A DNA stretch of 64,000 nucleotides from Prionace glauca (Eukaryota; Chordata; Chondrichthyes; Carcharhiniformes; Carcharhinidae), in the NCBI GenBank assembly GCA_037974335.1, contig CM075729.1:110776437-110840436 (forward strand), given 5' to 3'. The position numbers and the translations under genes are program-made. The notes under the pieces are model-generated. The model ran no database searches and was not told the origin of the DNA. It saw only the letters and a program-made list of their open reading frames with translations. Positions 1-12,625 of this stretch are shown here, piece by piece; the first letter of the stretch is position 1, and every line of letters begins with the position of its first letter.

Positions 1-410
1 GCCACAGAAGGAATGCAACCAGACTTGTTCAGGGGTTAACAGAACTGTCGGGCAAAGAAAGATTGGGCAAATTGGGCCTGTGTTCTCGAGTTTCGAAGAA
101 TGAGAAGTAATCTCAATGAAATCTACAAAAATATTGAAAGGGATAGACAGGGTCAACGCAGATAAGGTGTTCCCCTTTATTGAGGAACCTAGCAAAAGCA
201 TCCACAGTGACAAAATAAGGGGGATAATACTTAGAACCGAGATGAGACATTTCTTGACACAGATGGCTGTGAGTCTTTGGAATTCTCTACCTCAGAGAGC
301 AATGGAAGCCCAGTCATTGTGTACACTTAAATTAGAGATTGATAGATTTCTCATTCAGAATAAAGTAAGGGTTATGGGGATTGTGGCATTGGAGTGTCCA
401 GTCCCGCTTT
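1..410 (+). mobile_element. Old CR1-like LINE 3' fragment, cut by the window start
   Basis: The open frame at 116-418 reads KILKGIDRVNADKVFPFIEE and FLTQMAVSLWNSLPQRAMEA, a diverged CR1 C-terminus. Confidence 0.7.
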
Positions 411-909
411 TTTATTAAATGCTGAGCAGATTCAACAGGCTGAGTCCTGTTCCAATGTTCATGTTTTTCAATATAGAAGATGGTCTTTGCTGGAGGAAGT
501 CCAGAGATAGAGAGAAGGGATGAGTTCCAATGCAAACTGGATACAAATCTCAGTTTGTCCGTGTTGAGTTACTATGTAACTTAAAGTGAACAGAATAATT
601 AATAAGTCTACTACATCACATATAATAGCCACATAGTTTGGCCATCCCCATCTCCTCTCTCCCTCTTGCACTTTTCTTCTAGACATTCTGTGTCCCTTTT
701 ACTTCCCCATCTCTTCCTTCTCAGAAACGTTGTTCCATTTTCCTCAGCAATTCCCGATCCTAAATCCCCTCCAATTCCTCGTTAGCTATTTGCTCCCTCC
801 TTCCTCCTCCCATTCTTCCTTCTCATTACCCCTCCAGATTTCCCCATCCACATCTCACCTCTCCCATTCCCCATTTCCATTCGCCATTTCCCCTCTCCAT
901 TCTGGTCAC
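411..909. other. No gene seen
   Basis: Unassigned, with a C/T-rich stretch at 640-900. Confidence 0.5.
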
Positions 910-1430
910 CCTATTATAGCAAGGATATTATTAAACTAGAAAGAGTGCAGAAAAGATTTACTAGGATGCTACTGGGGCTTGATGGATTGAGTTATAAGGA
1001 AACGTTGGATAGACTGGGACTTTTTTCTCTGGAGGTAGCAGGCTGAGGGGGTGACCTCAGAGAGGTCTATAAAATAATGAGGGGTATAGTTCAGCTAGAT
1101 AGTCAATATCTTTTCCTAAAGGCAGGGGAGTCTAAAACTAGGGGGCATAGGTTTAAGGTGAGAGATACAAAAGTGTCCGGAGGGGCAATCTTTTCACACT
1201 GAGGGTGGTGAGTGTCTGGAACGAGCTGCCAGAGGTAGTAGTAGAGGCGGATACAATTTTGTCTTTTAAAAAACATTTAGATAGTAACATGGGTACGATG
1301 AGTGTAGAGAGATATGGGCCAAATGCAGATAATTGGGATTGTCTTAGAGGTTTAAAAAAAGGGGGCGTGGACAAATTGGGCCAAAGGGCCTGTTTCCATG
1401 CTGTAAACCTCTATGACTCTATATCCCATT
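910..1430 (+). mobile_element. CR1-like LINE (family C), 3' part
   Basis: It matches 3605-4130 closely (ATTATTAAACTAGAAAGAGTGC, GGGGCTTGATGGATTGAG) and ends CCATGCTGTAAACCTCTATGACTC. It is truncated at its 5' end in a C/T-rich stretch. Confidence 0.85.
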
Positions 1431-1523
1431 CACAAACTGCATCCCCATCCTCAGTCACCTGGGCACGATCTGCCCCATAGATAATTACAGACCGAGAGAA
1501 CTCACACAAGTGGCACAGTGGAG

Positions 1524-1840
1524 GGTGGCACAGTGGTACAATGTTTAGCACTGCTGCCTCACAGGGATCTGGGTTTGATTCCCTGCTTGGGTCACTGTCT
1601 GTTTGGGGTTAACACATTCTCCTCCTGTCTGTGTGGGCTTCCTCTGAGTGCTCCGTTTTCCTCCCACATTCCAAAGATGTGCGGGTTAGGTGGATTGACC
1701 ACACTAAATTGCCCCTTAGTATCAGGGCAGCTAGCTAGGGTGAATACATTGGGTTGCGGGGGTAGGGCCTGGGTGAGATTGTAGTCGGTGCAGACTGGAG
1801 GGGCTGAATGGCCTGCTTCTACACTGTAAGAATCTATGAA
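1524..1840 (+). mobile_element. tRNA-headed SINE, family 1, full length
   Basis: The head (GGCACAGTGG..., B box GGTTTGATTCC), the body (CCTCCCACATTCCAAAGATGTG) and the tail (CACTGTAAGAATCTATGAA) are all present. Confidence 0.88.
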
Positions 1841-1844
1841 CCTT

Positions 1845-2150
1845 GGATGTGAAGTACTCGGATTTTCAGAAAGCTTTTGACAGGATCCCAGATAGCAAGT
1901 TAGCAAACAAAATCAGAACATATGGTATTGAGGGTAATCGACTGGCATGTACTGAAATAGGAAACAGAGATTAGGAATAAACGGACCATTCCCAGGATGA
2001 CAGGTTGTTACTACTGGCATAACACAAGGATCAGTACTGGGCCACATCTGTTCACAATCTCTATATCAATGGATTTCGGCACCAAATGTCATATTTCCAA
2101 ATTTGCAGATGCCAACAAATGAAGTGGGGTGTGTGTTGTGAAGGGGATGT
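1845..2150 (+). mobile_element. CR1-like reverse transcriptase fragment
   Basis: Decayed codons for DFQKAFDRIP, KIRTYGIEG and the TQGSVLG motif can be read, followed by a TTTGCAGATGCCAACA piece equivalent to FADD. It has no intact frame. Confidence 0.65.
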
Positions 2151-2954
2151 TGTTATGACTGAGTTGAGAGGATAATTTATTCAGCTCACAACACAGCCAA
2201 CCATCTGCTGTACCTATAGCTCTCAGATTGACTCGAAAGCTCGCAGGTTGCTTCGGTAAACAATACATCCATTACTTTTTTCTTTGCAAAATCCAGATTG
2301 ATCAAGTGGAAAGGTAAAGCATTGTGAGCATACACTGCACTTCACAACCACGGTGTATTTCTTTGTTGCTGAGTTGTCTACAAGAAGTCCTTCTTTTGCT
2401 CCTTCAGTGGGGTTTATTTATTTTTTATTTTCAGATCTTTTATGGCCCTGCATTGTTAGGAGAAAGATTGTGTGTTTTTGTTTTTTTTTTCCTTTCTAGT
2501 GAGTTTAAGGTTTCATTTTCTGTTTGGCTGGCAGAGTTTTATTTTTAGAAGGGACATCAGGCTGGAATAAAAGTCTCACTCTCTCTCCTTGTTTTTTGGA
2601 AATTCTGCTGGTTAGCTGAAAGCAAGGCTTGTTGCCTTCCTGGAGTAGGGAACCTACTGTCGGGCTTGACCAGACTCTCTCCCTGATGTTTTGGGGAGTT
2701 GATCTGACTTGAAACAGTTCTGGATGCATTCAGAGAACTGCAGCGTTCATCCAAAGGACTCAGTTCCAGTATCATGTGAGCATTAATCTTTGCTGCATTA
2801 AATCTGTGGAAGGGTTCTTCATGTGATTGTCTCAATTGGGACATCTTGGAAATATTTGTTGAGGTTTATGGATTATTGTGGTTGTCTATTTTTGTTTATA
2901 ATTGGTAAAAATTATTGCTAATTATCTTTTCATGCATGTTAACTGCTTCCTTAG
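2151..2954. other. No gene seen
   Basis: T-rich unassigned sequence; short frames only. Confidence 0.5.
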
Positions 2955-4130
2955 CAAGGATTTTAGCAAGGCCTTTGACAAAGCACCACTTGGTTGGTTG
3001 TTGCATCATGTTAAATCTCACGGGATCCAGGGTGAGGTAGCCAAATGGATACAAAATTGGCTTGATGACGGAAGACAGAGGGTGATTGTAAAGGATTGTT
3101 TTTCAAACTGGAGGCCTATAACCAGTGATGTGCCTCAGGGATCGATGCTGGTTCCACTGTTATTTGTCATTTATATTAATAATTTGGATGAGAATTTAGT
3201 AGGCATGGTTAGTAAATTTGCAGATGACATCAAGATTGCTGGTATAGTGTATAGTGAAGGAGGTTATCTTTGATTGCAACAGGATCTTGATCAATTGGGC
3301 CAGTGGGCTGATGAATGGCAGATGGAGTTTAACTTAGATAAATGTGATGAGATGCATTTTGGTAGATTGAACCAAGGCAGGACTTACTCAGTTAATGGAA
3401 AGGCATTGGGGAGAGTTACAGAACAAAGATCTAGGGGTACGTGTTTATAGTTCCTTGAAACTGAAGTCACAGGTAGGCAGAATAGTGAAGAAGGTATTTA
3501 GCATGCTTGGTTTCATTGGCCAGAACATTGAATACAGGAGTAGGGCCATCTTGTTGAAGTTGTACGAGACATTAGTAAGGCTACACTTGGAATACCGTAT
3601 ACAGTTTTGGTCACCCTATTATAGAAAGGATATTATTAAACTAGAAAGAGTGCAGAAGAGATTTATTAGGATGCTACTGGGACTTGATGCTTTGAGTTAT
3701 GAGGGGAAGTTCGATAGACTGGGACTTTTTTCCCTGGAGAGTAGGAGACTGAGGGGTGATCTTATAGAGGTCCATAAAATAATGAGGGGCATAGATCAGC
3801 TTGATAGTCAATATCTTTTCCCAAAGGTAGGGGAGTATAAAACTAGAGGGCATAGATTTAAGATGAGAGAGGAGAGATAGAAAAAGGTCCAGGGAGGAAG
3901 ATTTTTCACACAGAGGGTGGAACAAGCTGCCAGAGGTAGTAATTGAGGTGGGTACAACTTTTTCTTTTAAAAAGCATTTAAGCAGTTACACGGGTAAGAT
4001 GGGTATAGAGAGATATAGAGGGATTTGGGCCAAACATGAACAATTGGGACTAGCTTAGGGGTTAAAAAAAGGGTGGCATGGACAAGTGGGCAAAAGGGCC
4101 TGTTTCCATGCTGCAAACGTCTATGACTCT
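2955..4130 (+). mobile_element. CR1-like LINE (family C), RT to 3' end
   Basis: It encodes FSKAFDKAPLGWLLHHVKS, DVPQGSMLVPLLFVIYINN, VSKFADDIKIAG, then in another frame IEYRSRAILLKLYETLVRLH and RFIRMLLGLDALSYEGKFD. The tail GGGCCTGTTTCCATGCTG...CTATGACTCT marks the family. Several frame breaks are present. Confidence 0.88.
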
Positions 4131-4736
4131 TAAATAAACTTTGTTTGATTAAAGTTCCTTAGTGGGTTATTTAAATCATTGCTTAGTGGGTTATTTGAAT
4201 CATGCTTGAATGTCCAAAGTGTAAGATTCAGGCGGGCTCCATAAAACACTTTGGAGTTTGTGACCTGAGTTATAACAGCACATTAACTGTGAACTCTGAA
4301 AGGAAGAATAATTACAAATGCAGATGGATGAAATAGTGAAATAAAGAGGCATTCTGCAAAATTCTTAAAGTCAATAGTTTGTTGGACAAGGGTAGATGGT
4401 GGACTCCCTGGAATGGTGTCCAGATTATTTGGTAGACCTTTCAGAGCCAGTCAGGAAACAATCAATGATTGCTTTTCAGGATGAACACTGCTGAAAATTT
4501 GCAGACAGTATTTCCATGCATTTCTTTTGCCTTCAAAACCATGACTACCATGGGACCCACTTTGTAAACAGTCAACTGGGGACGAGAGGTTTCAAGCAAC
4601 TTTAAAACTGCTTAATTACCTTTTCTTTTGAAATGTTGTCTTTGCCACAAGCTAAAGTAACACGAGTCCTTGTGTTAACTGTTTAAGAAGGTATCTTTTT
4701 AAAACATAACTTCTTCCAGAATGTTCTTAGCCTTTG
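4131..4736. other. No gene seen
   Basis: Unassigned. TTAGTGGGTTATTTRAATCA occurs twice in tandem near 4158 and 4185. Confidence 0.5.
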
Positions 4737-4955
4737 AATCATAGAATCCCTGCAGTGCAGAAGAAGGCTATTTGGCCCATTGAGTCTGAACCAATCATAA
4801 TCCCACCCAGGCTATCCCTGTAACCCCACAACTTTACCCTGCTAATTTCCTTGATATCAAGGGGCAATTTATCATGGCCATTCCACCTTACTAGCACATT
4901 TTTTGGACAATGGGCAGAAACCAGAGCACCTGGGGGAAACCCATGAAGCTGTTCC
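4737..4955 (-). mobile_element. SINE family 1, head missing
   Basis: Tail ATCATAGAATCCCTGCAGTGC and body, minus strand; ends before the tRNA-like head. Confidence 0.8.
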
Positions 4956-4989
4956 ACCATGTGAGCATATTTGGTCTATTCAATGTGAT

Positions 4990-6040
4990 GCAAAGCACTG
5001 GATTCTTTCTAAAACTGTGCAATCCTGCCCTAGAATCGGGGTGGGCACGGCTCGCAGAATGGCATCTTCCGTTGGCTCCAGCCGGGATCTTACGAGCCTC
5101 GGGTGGTCGAGGCGTTAAAATTCTGACACACTCCACTTTCAAGTGTAACTGGCAGGTAAGATTAGCTGTGGTGAGGCCCCATTCACAGTGTCGCTCAACA
5201 GGGTGACATTCTGGCACAACAAACGTTGGCATATTCTCGGTTTTTAGATTCACGGGATGTTGGGCATCACTGCCCAGGCCAGCATTTTGCGCCCATCCTT
5301 CGATGTCCTTCACATTAAAGTCAAATGTCTTCAGGTCATTTCCAGCAGGCGACAGACAGTGCAAGAGAACTGAGAGCTCCACCAGCTTGTGGTCCAAGGT
5401 AACGATATGGAAATCCCCTATCAGAGCTGTCTTGCACTGACATTTCACAGTTAGGAACACCAACAGCAGCAAAGGGGCAGACTCGCTCAAGATTGTGAAT
5501 TCTGTGCTTTGAGCATCAGCATTAAAGATACAAATATCCTTGTCCCGGATGCTGAGTCAACATCAGCAATCCACATTGGCAGAATGACACGGGAGGGTGT
5601 TGATAGCTTAATAAATCCTTGGTCCACAATAACCTGCAGTCTACCACTTGATGCTGAAAGTAAAACGCGCATCACAAAAGCCGTATTTTATATTTTTCTG
5701 GAAAAAAAACCTGCACTGCGTTGAAAATCAGGACTTTCCCTGAACGTAACATCAGCCAGGATTGTACTTGCGAAGGCATTTGGCCAGTAACGGGCATCAA
5801 ACCCAGTACCTTGGCATTCTTCACACCACACTCGAACTCTCATGTACAAGCTGAGAAAAGGAGACTGTGCTACAGCAGCTCCCTGACCACGAACACGATA
5901 CTGCAGGTCCACCGAGCTAGCGTCATCGTTTGTGCACTCAGAGAGATGGACAACATCTGTTAGGATGGATAAAAGGCTGAATACTTTCTGCCATCTCAAA
6001 ACAATATTCGGTATCTCTTGGCAGGAAAAGATTGCCAATT
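4990..6040 (-). other. Unassigned, disrupted open frames
   Basis: The minus strand holds neighbouring open stretches of 116, 62 and about 170 codons with Cys-rich, fairly ordinary protein composition (for example RVRVWCEECQGTGFDARYWP). I do not recognise the family and no splice structure is evident. It could be a decayed host gene or part of an old element. The frames are not continuous. Confidence 0.35.
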
Positions 6041-6380
6041 GATTGGTCCTGGGGTGTGATAATTACAATCGACATACACTCCTTATTAAGTCAATGGCAT
6101 CTGCACTGGCCCAATGAAGTTCTTTGGACAAATGTTGGTGTTGTACCCACATGCTTTATGAAGGATAAACTGACCCATGGGTGACTGACTGCACCAGCAA
6201 GCGAGATATAAAGATGCCGGATATTGATGAAGATGATGAGGGGGTTGTTGCCACTGCCTGGGACTTCTGGGGCTGGAAGCTCGGAGGGACACAGAGCTGG
6301 AAACTACCAGAAGCTGCCTGAATGGACCGCCCAGAGAGAGAGAGATCAGCAGGCCCCGCACCATCTCAACTCACTGTATC

Positions 6381-6530
6381 CAAGTGGTGCAGTGGTACTG
6401 CCACAGGACTAGTGATCCTGAGATTAGGGGCTCTGGGGGCCTCAGGTTCGAATCCCATCATGGCAGATGGTGATTTGTGAATTCATTAAAAAAATCTGGA
6501 ACTAAGAGCCTAATGATGACAAGTTCACTA
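6381..6530 (+). mobile_element. SINE family 2, 5' part
   Basis: The tRNA-like head (B box GGTTCGAATCCC) and CATGGCAGATGGTGATTTGTG are followed by AAATCTGGAACTAAGAG. The 3' part is lost. Confidence 0.75.
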
Positions 6531-6705
6531 ATGTCTTTGGGGGCCGTGTGACCTATTCTTGCTTCTAGTTTCTATGAAATTAGATATAGCTCTGAGCTCT
6601 TGGGAAAAGGGGAGGATCATGGTATTGAATCTGACAATCAAAACAAAAAGCAAAGCAGTTTCGAAGGGCCGAATGGCCTACTCCTAGCTTCTATCTCTCT
6701 GAGCA
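6520..6705 (+). mobile_element. CR1-like 3' tails, degraded
   Basis: CGAAGGGCCGAATGGCCTAC near 6662 is a typical CR1 3' end, and a similar GTGACCTATTCTTGCTTC lies at 6547. Only tails remain. Confidence 0.45.
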
Positions 6706-7504
6706 AACGTTGCAGATGCAAGAATGGGGTTCTTGATTCACAGCAGGGGATGTTGAACATCCACTGAGCGCCAAGGTTCAAACAATCGTCTTATCAGACA
6801 CAGGATGGCAGTCAGCTACAAGCCCACATTTCAAACATAGTCAAGTATGTGCTGTAATTATAAAAGTATTGGTATGGGTTACCTCAACCTGTTTGCTCAC
6901 TGACTGTGATCAATATCGCTCTCTATTGTGTCCATGGAGGTCTCACTCTTCATAAAGGCCTCTTTTCAGTACGTTTTATTTCTTCCTCTCAGCGGGAGCT
7001 TTACTTCCAACAGGAACCAGGATCAGTGGCTCCACAGAAATGGAAGGTAACCTTCTTCATCCTTGACTTAGAAAAGATTTGCTATCCTCACTATTATTGA
7101 CATTCCTATTATCTATATCCAGCTATTAATTTTATAATCTATGATGCACCATACTATTATTCTCATCATTTTAATCAATAGCTTCATTTATCATGTTTAT
7201 TCAGTAAACTTCTTACATTCTGCACTTGATGTTGTTTTAATTTAATTTGTTTCGATTATTATACAATATCCCCTTCATTCTGAACTCAAACAATGGCGCG
7301 TCCTCATGTTCACCGTTTCTCTCATCTTACGGCTTCTTCTTGATATTAAAGGATTCTCTAAATCTCCAACACAGATTAGAAATGGGAAGTATGATGCTGC
7401 TAGAACATAAATAAATGCTGACATGCTTTGTGATAATCTACCTCCGAGTCCATCTCAGATTCGGGCACCTCTGCTCTCAGACAAATGTTTAATTTCCCAC
7501 AACA
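6706..7504. other. No gene seen
   Basis: Unassigned A/T-rich sequence. Confidence 0.5.
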
Positions 7505-7725
7505 AAAAAGGAACACACTTCAAAAAAAGAAAGTCTGGCAGCATCAGATGAACTAGTATTAACTCGGTGTGACTCTACTTCAGGGCTCAAGCAAGGCGGA
7601 CTCGCAACATTAACTCTGTTTTCTCTCTCCGCAGATGCTGCCTTTTCTACATTTTCTGTTTGTGTTCCCGACTTCCAGTATCCGTAGTATATGGGTTTTC
7701 TTTCATTTTCCAGAGAGTGTGATCT
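7505..7725. repeat. Probable interspersed repeat, unclassified
   Basis: AGTCTGGCAGCATC and CGCAGATGCTGCC...CTTCCAGTATCCGTAGTAT look like parts of a dispersed repeat; a related AATCTCAGCAGGTCTGGCGG lies at 8121-8250. Assigned by motif recall only. Confidence 0.4.
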
Positions 7726-8111
7726 GTAAATAAGTGTGAATTATCTGCAGAAAATACACTGATGTATTCCATTGACTTCTAGTGGATACAGTTCTAATTA
7801 TTGCTTAGAATTCAATGTAATCCTGCGTGGAGAGTGAAGAGTTAACACATTCGCCAGCCAACTTAGCGATTTTCTTGCAATGGGAAGCTAAGGATGCAGT
7901 TGTGTTTTGTACGCATTTGGCAACATATGAATTGAATCAATATATTCACAAGCTAAGCTTCTATTGTTATCCATTCACATTGTATTCAAACCTGTGTGTT
8001 TATATTGTCCCTCATGTACAGTTGTTTGTGTTACACAATGAAAGGGGAGCTGCGATCTCAATAAGTTGGACTTCACTGAGGAGCACTGTTGAAAATAGTG
8101 CTAGGACCAAA

Positions 8112-8255
8112 AGGGAAAACGTTAGAAAATCTCAGCAGGTCTGGCGGCATCTGTAAGCAGAGAAAAGAGCTGATGTCTTGAGTCCACGTGGTCCTCTTTC
8201 AGAGCTAAAAGGCATAAAAAGCGGCAGATATTTTTACTGAAAAGTGGTGGAATGA
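8112..8255. repeat. Probable interspersed repeat, unclassified
   Basis: AAAATCTCAGCAGGTCTGGC to TTCAGAGCTAAAAGGC shares the GTCTGGCRGCATC core with 7505-7725. Confidence 0.4.
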
Positions 8256-8339
8256 AAGATGAGTCAAGATTCAAAAAACAAGCGGAAAGTCTGCTAATGG
8301 CAGTCCGTAAAGAGAATAGAAAGTGTGAATGGCCAAACG

Positions 8340-8590
8340 GCACAGAAGCTAAAATCAGAAGGTAAGCTGTGACAGATGAGGATGTGGGAGCAGAGGGAGA
8401 TGGTGGGAAAGAAGTAAAATTGAGAAAAAGTGGGACAGGGGAAGCAAAAGCAGAGAAAAGGAAAAGAAAGAGGGGATAAAATAAGGGGAATTAGTGGAGT
8501 GGGGGGAAGAAAAATGAAGAAAAACAATAAGGAAATAAAAGGTAGAGATCAGTTAAAAATTAAACAGAATGAAAACAAAAAGATCAAGTT
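8340..8590. repeat. Purine-rich low-complexity stretch
   Basis: AGGGGAARNAAAAGNAGAG-like sequence with almost no pyrimidine on the plus strand. Confidence 0.8.
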
Positions 8591-8659
8591 GGGGTACAGC
8601 TAATCATTTGAAGTTGTTGAACTCGATGTCGAGATGGGAAGGTGAGATGTTGAGAAGGT

Positions 8660-8772
8660 GAGAAGCTGAGTCACGACAGATCAGCCATGATCTTATTGAA
8701 TGGCGGGGCAGACTCGAAGGGCCAGATGGCCTACTCCTGCTCCTATTTCTTATGTTCTTATGTTCTTATGTT
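8660..8772 (+). mobile_element. CR1-like LINE (family A), 3' tail only
   Basis: Only the last 110 bases of the family are present (GAGTCACGACAGATCAGCC to the TTATGTTC repeats). Confidence 0.85.
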
Positions 8773-9630
8773 GTTCCTTCAGTTCATGTTGAGCTTCACT
8801 GGAACATTGCAGCAAGCCAAGGACAGATATGTGGGCATGGGAGCAGGATTGTGCGTTTAAATGGCAAGTAACTGGAAGGTCAGGGTCCTGACTGCGCACA
8901 GACTGAAGGTGCCAGGGCTTTTCGAGCTCCAGACCAGCCATCATTCCTGGAGTTCCCAAGAAGCATAAGGGCTTGAGACTGGTTGCTTATCTTTCTCCTG
9001 TATTATTTAATTTTTTGCAATAAAGTGTATGACATTTAGAGAATATAATTCTCGCCTGTCTCTTATTTAACATCCTCCTGGATCAGTAATAGAACAAAAC
9101 CGAACAAATGCATGTGAGAATCTCTCAGTCTGTCCCAGGGCAGCTAGCCCTGTCTTTTACTGTAAATGCTTCCTTCATTTTGCATATTTTCTACAATACT
9201 CAAATATTTTCACTGGAAGAGAGAATAAACTGTCAGTAACTCTTATCTGATCTGTGTTTACAAACTGCTAGTGGTCATGTGTCACTTCATCGCGAATGTG
9301 GATTTCCATTTAATGACTGCTTTCTCCAGCAGGTAACACAGTCATTGGTACAATTCAATATTGGTTTGGGTGTGACATCCTTCCATCATTGAGGGATGAT
9401 GGCAATGCAGCCTCAGAACGTTGGTGAGATCAGACCAGATCACTTGCTGCCCCCTTCACTTGATGTTCAACACATCAGTTCTACAAAGACAAAATCCATC
9501 TCAAATGCCACCCATGAGGTTGCGTCTCACCATTGGTTTGCCTGTAGGCGCCTTAGCTGTAGGGTTAGTGGAGTCTTCTGCAAGACCGTGCCATTGTGGG
9601 AGCAATTCATTTTAATTATACATTTGAATT
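8773..9630. other. No gene seen
   Basis: Unassigned; the short open frames show no family signal. Confidence 0.5.
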
Positions 9631-9982
9631 AAGTTTAAAGTTTATTTATTTGTGTCACAGGTCAGTTTACATTAACTCTGCAATGAAGTTCCTGGGAAAA
9701 TCCCTGAGTCACCACACTCCGGCACCTGTTCGGGTACACTGAGGGAGAATTTAGCATGACCAATGCATCTAACCTATTCGGGTACACTGAGGGAGAATTT
9801 AGCATGACCAATGTATCTAACCATCGCGTCTTTGGGACTGTGGGAGGAAACCGGATGACCTGGAAGAAACCCATGCAGACATGGGGAGAACGGCAGACTC
9901 TGCACAGATAGTGACCCAAGCTGGGAATCGAACCAGGGTCTCTGGTGCTGTGAGGCAGCAGTGCTAACCACTGTGCCATTCA
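9631..9982 (-). mobile_element. SINE family 1 variant with an internal 49-bp duplication
   Basis: A TTTATTTATTTGTGTCAC tail and tRNA-like head (GGAATCGAACC) are present. The stretch TTCGGGTACACTGAGGGAG... occurs twice in tandem (9728 and 9777). Confidence 0.85.
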
Positions 9983-10179
9983 ATATAGACCAGGGAAGGA
10001 CCTGCATCTTAAGTCAAATCCATCACTGCTTATATCCAATAGGATAAATCAGATTAAATTATCTTTTAATCTGGACTAGAGAACTTGTGAAGTTCACATG
10101 AAGTATGTAGACTGAAGGGAGCAAGATTCATTTAACTGCCTTATTTCTACTTTCAACCTCTATTTAAGTAGCACCTTTA

Positions 10180-10545
10180 GAACCATAGAATCTCTCCAGT
10201 GCAGAAAGAGGACATTCAGCCAATTAAAACTGCAACGGCTCTCCGAAAGAGCGTCCCACCCACCCCCTCCCCAGCCCCCAACCCCCCTCTCTGCCATAAC
10301 CTCATGCATTTACCATGCCTAATACCCTAATCCACACATCTTTGGACACTAAGCGGCAAGCTAGCATGACTAATCCACCTAACCTGCATGTCTTTGGAGT
10401 GTGGGAGGAAACTGGAGCACCCGGAGGAAATCTGCACAGACCCAGGGAGAACATGCAAGCTCCACACAGGCGGTGACCCGAGCCGAGGAATCGAACCCTG
10501 ATCCCTGGCACTGTGAGACAGCAGCGCTAAGCACTGTGCTGCCCA
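10180..10545 (-). mobile_element. SINE family 1, full length
   Basis: Tail CCATAGAATCTCTCCAGTGC, body and head GGAATCGAACCC...GCACTGTGCTGCCC on the minus strand. Confidence 0.85.
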
Positions 10546-10931
10546 AGGATTATTATTAGCACTGATTGCGAGGGCCAGTATGACTCAAGCATGGGATACA
10601 ATATCCATGTCAGCCAGCGCTGCTTTTCTGTATGTGCAACTAATGTTAGCACCATTATCATCATATATAGCAGTTTTCTAATCAAAACATGCCACCTTTT
10701 TACCTTAGCTTTCGCATTGATAGATTCAAGTTTTTCTCACACTATTTTCAGGGAAAATTGGGCAGGGAAAATGTAACTCTACAAGGACCACGAAAAAGAT
10801 ACCAAACTGCTTAAAAACAATTTACTAGACCACTAGATGTGCTAAAAATATTTTCATATCTCAGGAAGCACTCAGTGAAATTGAAAACTGTCCTTCAACC
10901 TGATACATAATGCTCTTCTTTATATCTCTTC
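10546..10931. other. No gene seen
   Basis: Unassigned sequence upstream of the receptor relic. No exon 1 equivalent was found here. Confidence 0.5.
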
Positions 10932-11217
10932 CTCAAAACTGATGTAATAGCAACAGTGATCCTTTCTCAGGGAAAGTGTAAGTTCTCCAAATGTGTAATC
11001 AGCTATCTGGTAGCCATGTCAGCGGTGGACCTCCTGGTTGCTATTACTGACCAGTTAACGAGTCACATTCGGATTATCTTTCAGAAATAGTTTATTTTTG
11101 TGTCCTCCATCCCCATGTGTAATATCCATGGTGCCCTGATTTATTCAGCTATGGAGTATTCTGCACAGTTCACCATCACTCATCTTCGATCGATTTGCCA
11201 GTAGCTGAAAATAAATA
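10932..11217 (+). pseudogene. GPR139-like receptor relic, part of exon 2
   Basis: The translation includes VILSQGKCKFSKCV, SYLVAMSAVDLLVAITDQ and SIPMCNIHGALIYSAMEYSA, matching loop 1, helix 2 and helix 3 of the receptor at 21851-22760 (VSMAAADLLVIIT, ITPVCSII). Two in-frame TAG stops are present, DRF has decayed to a relic RSICQ, and the match fades after about 11217. Helices 4 to 7 are missing, and a LINE fragment follows. Confidence 0.75.
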
Positions 11218-11274
11218 TCCCAACGGTCAGGTCACAGCTATGTGGTCCTGCCACATCCAAATGTGACAAGTAAT

Positions 11275-12625
11275 GGGAGGAGGCAACTCCACAAGTATCC
11301 CCATCCCCGAAAATGGGGAGCTCAGCAGATCAGTCTAAAAGTTAAGGCTAAAGCATTTGGAAATATCTTAATCCAGAAGTGCTGACCGAATTTGCTTTCC
11401 CGCAAATTGTCATTTGTATCTGGAATTTTCTTCACCAGAATGCAATGGAAGCAGGGTCAAGGGATTTATTCAAGTCATACACGGACGCATCTTTTACAGA
11501 CATTGGAGTCGAGGATTGAAGGGAGTGGTCAGATGGCAAAGTGGAGTTGAGACCTCATTATGATTCTATTGAATGGTAAAACAGGCTCTTAGGCCTGCAT
11601 GGTCTTTCCCTAAAGTCCTATGTTTCTGTCCACAAAGAGCAGAAGTCATCCTATCCGGCCAATTAATCTACACCCTCAGCAATGATCGAAGATGTTTCTG
11701 ACAACACTATCAATGAGGACTTTCTCAGCACGAACTTGCTCATTGTGGCTCAGGTTGGGCTCTGCGACAACCATTTGGTTCATCACACTCTTGGTCAAAA
11801 CATGAGCAAAGGGGCTGAATTCAAGGCACAGTGTTTTATGCCCAACCATCTTCAGCTGCTTCATTGCTTACCTTCCCTATCATCATGGGATCATAAATGG
11901 GAGTATTAGCTAATTGCTCACACAATTACAGTAATCATCATGACTCTTCAAATACTAAAGTAGTCCCTATCCATATGCAATGGGAATGAGCACAATTCTG
12001 ACTTGGGCTGATAAGTGGAAAGTACAGCACACAAGTACCAGGCAATAATAATTATTTCAGAAACGCCTCTGAATTGTTGTGGTTCTGTGGATACGTGTGC
12101 AGATCGGTGTTGTGCATGCTGCAGTGAGTAGAGCACCAACTGGCTCCCAAACACTGTCCACTATCTGCAAGGCACAAGTCAGGATCTGATAAAACAATCT
12201 AATTGGCCTGTATGATAGTGTCTCCATTCAAGAAGCCCCACAACACACAGGACATAATCCATTCAACCACTGTAAAGATTCACTCCTTTCTCAACAGTGC
12301 ACTGTTGTTGCAATGCATACCATGTATATAATGCACATTCTTCTTTCTACAGCTCAACCCAAACCTGCGACTATCTGGAATGAGAAGGGCAGCAGATGTA
12401 TGGAAACAAATCGCCCACAATTACATCTCCTAGCCACACACTGTATGAATTGGGACCCATTTCACTGTTCCGTCATAGTCACTACATAAACATTCTAATA
12501 ATCCCTGCCCAACAGCCAGATGGACTACAGTAGATTCACATAAGGTTCAACACCACCTTTTCCTGGGCAACTAGGATTAGGTTAGCTGTTATAATGCACT
12601 CCCAGAGACATCATTAGTCAACAAC
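11275..12625 (+). mobile_element. LINE D copy, decayed, with a CR1 piece inside
   Basis: The start (GGGGAGCTCAGCAGATCAGT) matches 38570. After the CR1 insert, 11640-12160 matches 38930-39560 (GAGCAAAGGGGCTGAATTCAAGG, GGCAATAATAATTATTTCAG). 12200-12625 carries the 3' end with CTTTTCCTGGGCAACTAGG. Confidence 0.65.
11390..11625 (+). mobile_element. Old CR1-like 3' end inserted in a LINE D copy
   Basis: TGGAATTTTCTTCACCAGAATGC to the GATTCTATTGAATGG...CCTGCATGGTCTTTCCC tail resembles CR1 ends. LINE D sequence lies on both sides. Confidence 0.5.
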
